Below, one piece after another: positions 42,338 through 48,027 of a stretch of DNA of 48,027 nucleotides (positions are counted from its first letter, which is position 1; each line of letters begins with the position of its first letter). Under the pieces are notes generated by a model. It ran no database searches, was not told the origin of the DNA, and saw only the letters and a program-made list of their open reading frames with translations. The stretch covers positions 1 through 48,027 of the forward strand of contig DUNO01000004.1 of assembly GCA_012839295.1 (NCBI GenBank), written 5' to 3'. This DNA is from Clostridiales bacterium. Lineage in GTDB: Bacteria; Bacillota; Clostridia; Lachnospirales; Lachnospiraceae. The translations under genes were made by a program, and so were the position numbers.

Positions 42338-44602
42338 ATGACAATAGAGAAAATTAGAGAGTTAATCGGCAAGATGACATTAGAAGAGAAGGCGTCCCTG
42401 TGCTCCGGTGAGGATTTTTGGCATACGAAGGCAATCGAGCGTCTTGGAATACCGGCAGCAATGCTGACGGATGGACCACATGGGTTAAGGAAACAGGATG
42501 GAAGAGGTGACCACCTTGGTTTGGGGGACAGTATCAAGGCAGTTTGTTTTCCGGCAGGCTGTGCCACGGCTGCTTCCTTTGACCGTGAGCTCATCGAGAA
42601 GATGGGGGAAACCATCGGCAATGAATGCCAGGCAGAGGGTGTTGCCGTCATCTTGGGTCCTGCTGTAAATATCAAGCGTTCCCCCCTATGTGGGCGTAAC
42701 TTTGAATACTATTCTGAAGATCCCCTGGTCGCATCGGAAATGGCAGGAGCCTTGATAAAGGGTGTCCAGAGCAAGAACGTTGGAACCAGTATAAAGCACT
42801 TTCTGGCAAATAACCAGGAACACAGGAGGATGTCCTCCTCTTCTGAAGTAGATGAGCGAACCCTAAGGGAGATTTACCTGGCTGCCTTTGAAGGTGCGGT
42901 GAAAAAGCAGAAGCCCTGGAGCGTAATGGCTGCCTATAATAAGATTAACGGAGTATTTGCCCCTGAAAATAAAACCTATCTGACAGACGTCCTCCGTAGT
43001 GAATGGGGATTTGACGGTTATGTGGTAAGTGACTGGGGTGCAGTCAATGACAGGGTACTCGGATTGGAAGCAGGCCTTGATCTGGAGATGCCTTCCACGA
43101 AGGGTGTAAACGATAAATTGAGTGTAGAAGCAATCAAGGAAGGCCAGCTGGAGGAAAAATACCTGGATCTGGCCTGCGAAAGAATGCTTGATGTACTATA
43201 CCGTTATATTGAAAACCGTGACCCTGAGGCAGTCTTTGACAGGGAAATGGATCATGAATTCGCAAAAAAAGTAGCTGAGGAATGTATCGTATTACTAAAG
43301 AATGATGGCATACTGCCACTAAAAAAGAGCGCCAATATTGCATTTATTGGAAAATACGCAAAACAACCGAGATACCAGGGCGGAGGCAGCTCCCATATCA
43401 ATGCAGCTAAAATTACATCAGCGATGGACGCAGTAGAACACAGGAATAATATCCTCTATGCCCAGGGCTTTGATGATAAGGCGGATGTTGTTGATGAAGT
43501 CCTGCTTGCAGAGGCCGTGGAGGCAGCAGGGAAGGCTGAGGTTGCAGTTATCTTTGCAGGACTGCCGGATGCATTTGAATGTGAAGGCTATGACCGCTCC
43601 CATATGAGGCTGCCAGGTTGCCAGAATACCTTGATTCATGCTGTTTGTGAAGTCCAGGAAAATGTTGTTATAGTGCTACATAACGGATCACCGGTGGAAA
43701 TGCCTTGGATTAAAAAGGTAAAAGGTGTGATAGAATGCTACCTGGGAGGAGAAGCCGTAGGTAGTGCTCAGGTGGATATTTTATTCGGAGATGTAAATCC
43801 CAGTGGAAAATTACCGGAGAGCTTCCCTATTAAGCTACAGGACAATTCATCCTATCTGTATTTCGGGGGTGAAGGCGATATCGTTGAATATAGGGAAGGT
43901 GTTTTTGTAGGTTACCGTTATTATGATAAGAAAGAAATCGAGGTATTATTCCCCTTTGGACATGGTCTGTCTTATACGGAGTTTGAGTACTCGGATCTGA
44001 AGCTGGATAAGGAGCAGATGAAGGATACGGAAAACCTCCGGGTATCTGTTATAGTAAAGAATACCGGAGCTATGAAAGGAAAAGAGGTCGTCCAGCTTTA
44101 TGTAGGTTGTGAGGGAGGATCGATCATCAGACCGCTGAAGGAATTAAGAGGCTTCGAAAAGCTGGAACTAATGCCGGGAGAGAGTAAGGAAGTAACATTT
44201 ACCTTAGATAAGAGAGCCTTCGCATACTGGAATACGACCCTTCATGACTGGCATGTAGAAACAGGAGCTTATAAAATCATGGTTGGAAGGTCATCCAGGG
44301 ATATTGTATTGGAGCAGGAAATCCAGGTCGACAGTACGGTTAAGGTGCCTAGGGTCTATTCCTATGCCTCTACCATCGGTGATATTATGGCAGATCCTGA
44401 TAAGGCTGGAATTATTAGCGGCCTCATGAGTAATATGGGAGGCAGAAGGGAAGCAGCTGCGGAAGTGCCGCAGCAAAATGATGCAATATCGCCAGAAATG
44501 GTACAGGCCATGATGCAGGGGATGTCTTTAAGAAATATCCTTACCTTCACGGGAATGCCGAAAGAAGTGTTTGATAATTTGATTATTGAATTGAATAAAT
44601 AA
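42338..44602 (+). CDS. GH3 family beta-glucosidase/beta-xylosidase
   Basis: This 754-residue protein has the GH3 catalytic barrel with MLTDGPHGLR (substrate-binding Asp), KHFLANNQEHRR and nucleophile Asp232 in VVSDWGAV, the alpha/beta sandwich with GGGSSHIN and FECEGYDRSHM, and a C-terminal fibronectin-like domain (VVQLYVGCEGG). A further ~90-residue tail ending in NKVPRVYSYA-like and Gln/Met-rich sequence is longer than usual. No signal peptide, so it is cytoplasmic. It probably removes terminal glucose or xylose from imported oligosaccharides after GH43/GH2 trimming. Ribosome site GGAG lies upstream. It is the last gene of the glycan locus. Confidence 0.88.
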   Translation: MTIEKIRELIGKMTLEEKASLCSGEDFWHTKAIERLGIPAAMLTDGPHGLRKQDGRGDHLGLGDSIKAVCFPAGCATAASFDRELIEKMGETIGNECQAEGVAVILGPAVNIKRSPLCGRNFEYYSEDPLVASEMAGALIKGVQSKNVGTSIKHFLANNQEHRRMSSSSEVDERTLREIYLAAFEGAVKKQKPWSVMAAYNKINGVFAPENKTYLTDVLRSEWGFDGYVVSDWGAVNDRVLGLEAGLDLEMPSTKGVNDKLSVEAIKEGQLEEKYLDLACERMLDVLYRYIENRDPEAVFDREMDHEFAKKVAEECIVLLKNDGILPLKKSANIAFIGKYAKQPRYQGGGSSHINAAKITSAMDAVEHRNNILYAQGFDDKADVVDEVLLAEAVEAAGKAEVAVIFAGLPDAFECEGYDRSHMRLPGCQNTLIHAVCEVQENVVIVLHNGSPVEMPWIKKVKGVIECYLGGEAVGSAQVDILFGDVNPSGKLPESFPIKLQDNSSYLYFGGEGDIVEYREGVFVGYRYYDKKEIEVLFPFGHGLSYTEFEYSDLKLDKEQMKDTENLRVSVIVKNTGAMKGKEVVQLYVGCEGGSIIRPLKELRGFEKLELMPGESKEVTFTLDKRAFAYWNTTLHDWHVETGAYKIMVGRSSRDIVLEQEIQVDSTVKVPRVYSYASTIGDIMADPDKAGIISGLMSNMGGRREAAAEVPQQNDAISPEMVQAMMQGMSLRNILTFTGMPKEVFDNLIIELNK

Positions 44603-44646
44603 GTAACAAAAAAAGATTAATAATCAGTAAAAAAGTAAAAAACATG

Positions 44647-44732
44647 ATAACGCTATTTTATTGCATCCATTTATAATTAAGCTTGTAAGCGAAGTCAAGA
44701 TACAAAAGCAAATGCTTTTGCCCTTACGTTAT
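44647..44732 (+). ncRNA. Possible structured leader before the Ig-like protein gene
   Basis: Nested pairings can be drawn: ATAAC (44647-44651) with GTTAT (44728-44732), inside it GTAAG (44685-44689) with CTTAC (44723-44727), and an inner hairpin CAAAAGCA (44703-44710) with TGCTTTTG (44713-44720). The outer helices would stack end to end. No T-run follows. The segment matches no riboswitch consensus I know. AT-rich sequence yields such pairings by chance, so this is tentative. Bases 44603-44819 have no other gene. Confidence 0.3.
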
Positions 44733-44819
44733 TCATATTACAGTCATTGAATTATCCTATGGAATATTAACATCTTTAATTAAAGGTGTGATATTAATAA
44801 ATTTTATGGAGGGTTTCTT

Positions 44820-45512
44820 ATGAAAGGGTTTAAAAAAGCTTTAGCGTTACTCGTAGCATTAGTGATGGTTTTTGGAGTGAGCGCAACTGTATCAGCGGCT
44901 ACCTCATACAAAGACGGTTCCTATGATGCTGCAACGGATGCCGATGCCCAGGGGACATCTTACAAATTGCATGTGGATATCAAGGATGGAAAGATCAATG
45001 CAGCCACATTTGTTATGGTGTTAGGAAACGGGCAAATGGAATTAAATGATGAAAGTGTAAATTGGCTGCCAGCTGAAAACCAAAGTCAGTATAAGAGCAT
45101 ACTGCAATTGACGAAAACATATGCAGCAAAGCTGGTTGAAACAAAGGATGGCTCCAAGGTCACGGCCATGCCTCTTGATGAAACAATTTATCCTGCTTTT
45201 GCAGATTGCTGGAAGAAGATTGCGAAGGAAGCTGCTGCAGCAGAGGTCGCTGTTACCAAGCCTACTGTTGCAAAGACAAAAGTCACCCTGTATTTAAGCG
45301 GATCGAATAAGAAGCTTACCTACAAGGTTGCACTGAAAGATAACGCCGGTTACACCGCTACTTACAAATCCAGCGACGCGAAAATTGCTACGGTAAGTAA
45401 ACAGGGTGTGATAACAGCTAAAAAAGCCGGTACCGCAAATGTAGTTGTAACGTTCAAAAAAGGAACGGATACTTATAAGAAAACCGTTAAGGTTACCGTA
45501 AAAGCTAAATAA
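44820..45512 (+). CDS. Secreted protein with FMN-binding-like and bacterial Ig-like (BIG2) domains
   Basis: This 230-residue protein, behind GGAGGG, has a signal peptide (about 1-27, cleavage after VSA). Residues 30-140 begin YKDGSYDAATDADAQG and continue with DGKI, like the FMN-binding repeats of Gram-positive pheromone lipoproteins, but the threonine motif SGAT that carries flavin is absent. Residues 150-230 form a BIG2 Ig-like domain: VTLYLSGSNKKLTYKVALKD, YKSSDAKIATVSKQGVITAKKAGTANVVVTF. It is probably a cell-surface protein. There is no sortase motif or SLH domain. Its role near the chemoreceptor is unknown. Confidence 0.7.
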   Translation: MKGFKKALALLVALVMVFGVSATVSAATSYKDGSYDAATDADAQGTSYKLHVDIKDGKINAATFVMVLGNGQMELNDESVNWLPAENQSQYKSILQLTKTYAAKLVETKDGSKVTAMPLDETIYPAFADCWKKIAKEAAAAEVAVTKPTVAKTKVTLYLSGSNKKLTYKVALKDNAGYTATYKSSDAKIATVSKQGVITAKKAGTANVVVTFKKGTDTYKKTVKVTVKAK

Positions 45513-45581
45513 TAGGGGGAGTTGGTGATCCTTCAAAGTTGTATAACTGCAAATAACTGATAAAAAACAATAGCCACATAC

Positions 45582-45615
45582 GGGGGCAAGAACAATAGTA
45601 AATGTTCTTGCCCCC
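45582..45615 (+). terminator. 13-bp hairpin after the Ig-like protein gene
   Basis: GGGGGCAAGAACA (45582-45594) pairs perfectly with TGTTCTTGCCCCC (45603-45615) around an 8-base loop. It is very stable but followed by AAAATG, without a U-tract. It probably ends or protects the upstream message. Confidence 0.7.
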
Positions 45616-45661
45616 AAAATGTATACAAAAATACTGTTAATTATCTTCAGTGGAGGATGAG

Positions 45662-47842
45662 ATGAGAAAAATAAATTTGAAGTTACATATAATGAAGCCG
45701 AACCTTAAGAGCAGGTTGAAGAATGCTTCTAATAAGGTGAAGAAAAGTGAGGAATTAAAAGTTGATACAAGTGAATTTATAGGAAGAAAAGCTGGAGCAC
45801 GGAAGCTGAGGCAGAAGATGTCCTCATCAATACGATCTGAGCTGATTCTATCATTTCTCGTCCCTATTGTCTGTATTGTGCTTTTGGGGATTGTATCGTT
45901 TCTACAGGCTTCCTCAGGGATACGTAGCAATTATGAAAAATCTGCCGAGCAGTCGGTTCATATGACGGGAGAATATCTGAATTTCGGTTTAGGCTCAGTG
46001 AAGGAAACGGCCAAACAGTATATTAATGACAATAGCTTAAGCTTATATTTCATGGGCTTTTATTCGGATGATAATATAGTGCAGAACGAGGTTATGAATA
46101 ATATCAGCACCTCCTTTATGAATAAGATACAGACGGATAAATTTATTTCTAACATTTATGCAATTTCGGATACCCTTCCCATTGTTTCGACAGCGAAGCT
46201 TCAGACAGAGAATTTATATAACGAATTTATAAAAACAGAAAGCGGTGCAAAGGTAGCTGGAAATAGCCGTGCCGCCTTTTGGCTGGGCAACGACGCCTAT
46301 CTGGATGAGAAGCTTACAAGTGATAGCAGAACTTATGCGATCCGGCTTGTGCAGCATCTGAGTGAGGCGGATGGAATCCTTGTGATAGACATTAAAAGAA
46401 AAACCGTGGAAGGGATCCTGAATGACCTTAATTTTGGTGAAAAAGGGGTCATCGGTTTAATAACGGGGGACGGTAAGGAAATCATGGCAGATAAAGAAGC
46501 TGCTACAGAGGGAGGCGTATTTGCCGATAAGGATTACTATAAGAAGGCAGTGGAAGCAAAAGAAGATACGGGTTCCGAATATGTCAGGTACCAGGGAAAC
46601 CGCTATCTGTTCCTGTATTCTAAAATCGGAGACACAGGAGCAATGCTCTGTACACTGATACCAAAAGCTACAATTATGAGCCAGGCTAACAAAATCATGT
46701 ATATTACCATCATTATCGTAATACTGGCATGCATTATAGCGGTTTCCACAGGAATCATAATATCAAATGGTATTGATAGGACCATAAAGATGATTATCGT
46801 TAAGCTAAAGGAGGCTGCAAAGGGAGATCTGACGGTAAGCTTCCATACAAAACGCAGGGATGAGTTCCAGATCTTGATAGAGGAAATACAAGGGACCTTT
46901 GCCAACATGAGAGGACTCATTTTGCAGGTGAAGGAGCTTTGCGGGGAGGTGGCTGATTCTGCCCAGAATGTCAGTACTACCTCGGAATTATTCCTAAAGT
47001 CCTCATCAGATATATCAATGTCCGTGAATGAAATAGAGCAGGGCATTATGCAGCAGGCAGTTGATTCACAGGAATGCCTGCTCCAGATGGATAGTCTTTC
47101 CGGCAAGATCGTGACAGTAAGTGAGAATACAAAGAAAATAAGCAATATCACGGATAACGCAAGGAAAAGCATAAATGAAGGAACCTCAATTACGGAAGAG
47201 CTAAACCTTCAGACGAAATCTACGATGGAGATAGTGACGGATATTTTAATGGATATTGAAAACCTGGCAAATGAATCCCTTTCCATTAAGAAAATTATCA
47301 ATGTAATTAATGAGATTGCAAACCAGACCAATCTTCTTTCCTTAAATGCCTCTATAGAGGCAGCGAGGGCTGGAGCCGCAGGCAAGGGCTTTGCAGTTGT
47401 GGCAGAGGAAATCCGCAATCTGGCGGAACAGTCCAAGGAAGCTGTAAAGGACATAAAAGCCATTATTGATAAAATTCAAAATAACACACAAAAGACGACG
47501 GAAACGGCAAAGAAAACAGAAAATGTCATGCTGCTTCAGGAAAGTGCTGTTAAGAATACCATTGATTCTTATCAGAGCATTAATGATAATGTAACAAGGC
47601 TTGTAATGTATCTTAAGGAAATATCGGATAATGTGGACAACATGGAAGCAGCCAGAACAAGTACTTTGGGTGCGATAGAAAATATTTCTTCAGTTCTGGA
47701 AGAAGTTTCTGCATCTTCCAATACAGTAAACCAGAATTCCAACGAGCAGCTGACGGCGGTTGAGTCACTAAACAGATCCGCATTGGGGTTAAATAGCAGT
47801 GCACAGAAGCTTGTACAGGAAGTAGAACGATTTATTGTATAA
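45662..47842 (+). CDS. Methyl-accepting chemotaxis protein
   Basis: I use the ATG at 45662, five bases after GGAGG, giving 726 residues; an in-frame GTG at 45650 overlaps that site. The first ~55 residues are Lys/Arg-rich and cytoplasmic, an unusually long lead before the first membrane helix (about 60-82). Then come an extracellular sensing domain (to about 340), a second helix, HAMP, and the signalling domain with [43 protein letters not shown]. It senses an extracellular cue and drives the CheA kinase. The sensing domain resembles dCache-type folds only weakly. No other chemotaxis genes are in the window. A stable hairpin lies upstream. Confidence 0.88.
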   Translation: MRKINLKLHIMKPNLKSRLKNASNKVKKSEELKVDTSEFIGRKAGARKLRQKMSSSIRSELILSFLVPIVCIVLLGIVSFLQASSGIRSNYEKSAEQSVHMTGEYLNFGLGSVKETAKQYINDNSLSLYFMGFYSDDNIVQNEVMNNISTSFMNKIQTDKFISNIYAISDTLPIVSTAKLQTENLYNEFIKTESGAKVAGNSRAAFWLGNDAYLDEKLTSDSRTYAIRLVQHLSEADGILVIDIKRKTVEGILNDLNFGEKGVIGLITGDGKEIMADKEAATEGGVFADKDYYKKAVEAKEDTGSEYVRYQGNRYLFLYSKIGDTGAMLCTLIPKATIMSQANKIMYITIIIVILACIIAVSTGIIISNGIDRTIKMIIVKLKEAAKGDLTVSFHTKRRDEFQILIEEIQGTFANMRGLILQVKELCGEVADSAQNVSTTSELFLKSSSDISMSVNEIEQGIMQQAVDSQECLLQMDSLSGKIVTVSENTKKISNITDNARKSINEGTSITEELNLQTKSTMEIVTDILMDIENLANESLSIKKIINVINEIANQTNLLSLNASIEAARAGAAGKGFAVVAEEIRNLAEQSKEAVKDIKAIIDKIQNNTQKTTETAKKTENVMLLQESAVKNTIDSYQSINDNVTRLVMYLKEISDNVDNMEAARTSTLGAIENISSVLEEVSASSNTVNQNSNEQLTAVESLNRSALGLNSSAQKLVQEVERFIV

Positions 47843-47854
47843 ATATTTAAAAGG

Positions 47855-48027
47855 GGCTGTCGGGAAATTAGGTTTTTTAGCCCGTTCAGTCCCATATAGA
47901 GACAACCCCGTGACAATCAGGCTTTCACTGCTTGGAAAAATCACCCGGGGTTGTTTTTATGTGCATTCGTTTTGAAACTTTTCTGATTTTTGGGTACAAA
48001 AAGCTAAGCCGTCCTTCCTGTCTGGGC
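47855..48027 (-). mobile_element. Probable end of an insertion sequence (IS1182-like)
   Basis: The block from 47855 begins GGGGCTGTCGGG, the form of terminal repeats in IS1182-type elements. ACAACCCCG (47902-47910) pairs with CGGGGTTGT (47946-47954), followed by TTTTT, giving a terminator that could serve either the MCP gene or the element. Read on the minus strand there is an open frame to the window edge that ends inside this region. No transposase motif is visible because the rest lies outside the window. The call rests on the end sequence alone. Confidence 0.4.

Noticed and set aside
44647-44732. c-di-GMP, purine or fluoride riboswitch
   Set aside because: Conserved core bases are missing; only generic pairings remain.
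45650-45661. GTG start of the chemoreceptor
   Set aside because: It overlaps the GGAGG that serves the ATG at 45662.
1-48027. CRISPR array, prophage, tRNA or rRNA
   Set aside because: No regularly spaced repeats, no phage structural genes and no recognisable tRNA or rRNA sequences were seen on either strand.

Overview
The window looks like part of the chromosome of a saccharolytic, plant-polymer-degrading Clostridia bacterium, most like Lachnospiraceae (Lachnoclostridium/Anaerocolumna-like). The evidence is strong AGGAGG ribosome sites, moderate G+C, YesM/YesN two-component pairs with LplB/YtcP-type sugar permeases, several intracellular glycoside hydrolases, and an MNT/HEPN remnant. The species cannot be read from the sequence. 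No rRNA, tRNA or CRISPR array was seen.

Region A (1-1335) holds an ECF-type vitamin transporter S component and a uridine-kinase-like P-loop kinase behind a leader with two mutually exclusive hairpins. Region B (1395-12952) is the most unusual part. A tight operon of PfkA-like kinase, class II aldolase, triosephosphate-isomerase paralog and LarA-like protein is followed by a complete NitT/TauT-type (nitrate/sulfonate/taurine class) ABC importer. A histidine kinase, a NarL-type response regulator and a glucose-6-phosphate-isomerase paralog come next. Together these are paralogs of four consecutive upper-glycolysis steps. The isomerase paralogs have lost canonical phosphate-binding residues and the kinase has a mixed donor motif. 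I infer a dedicated Embden-Meyerhof-like pathway for a non-standard sugar; a sulfonated sugar is one hypothesis. The two transporter transcripts share an identical 23-bp inverted-repeat operator at the same distance from their -10 boxes.

Region C (13211-19310) is a YesM/YesN two-component system followed by a solute-binding lipoprotein and two permeases. Region D (19313-20137) contains a perfect 27-bp inverted repeat, a truncated HEPN gene, an MNT nucleotidyltransferase and a truncated small ORF. Region E (20164-27761) is a second, paralogous sugar module: an inverted YesM, binding protein, two permeases, YesL and YesN. It is flanked by ~80-bp direct repeats. The binding-protein promoters in C and E share one architecture: two direct repeats 22 bp apart, the proximal one starting 36 bp before the -10 box.

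Region F (27936-44602) is a hemicellulose/pectin oligosaccharide locus: GH43, GH78 rhamnosidase, a small protein, an AraC regulator, a large binding lipoprotein, an unknown lipoprotein, two permeases, GH2 and GH3. None of the hydrolases has a signal peptide, so imported oligosaccharides are probably cut in the cytoplasm. None of the three sugar importers encodes an ATPase, so a shared MsmX-type ATPase elsewhere is expected. Region G (44603-48027) has a secreted protein with a bacterial Ig-like domain, a methyl-accepting chemotaxis protein, and at the right edge the likely end of an insertion sequence.
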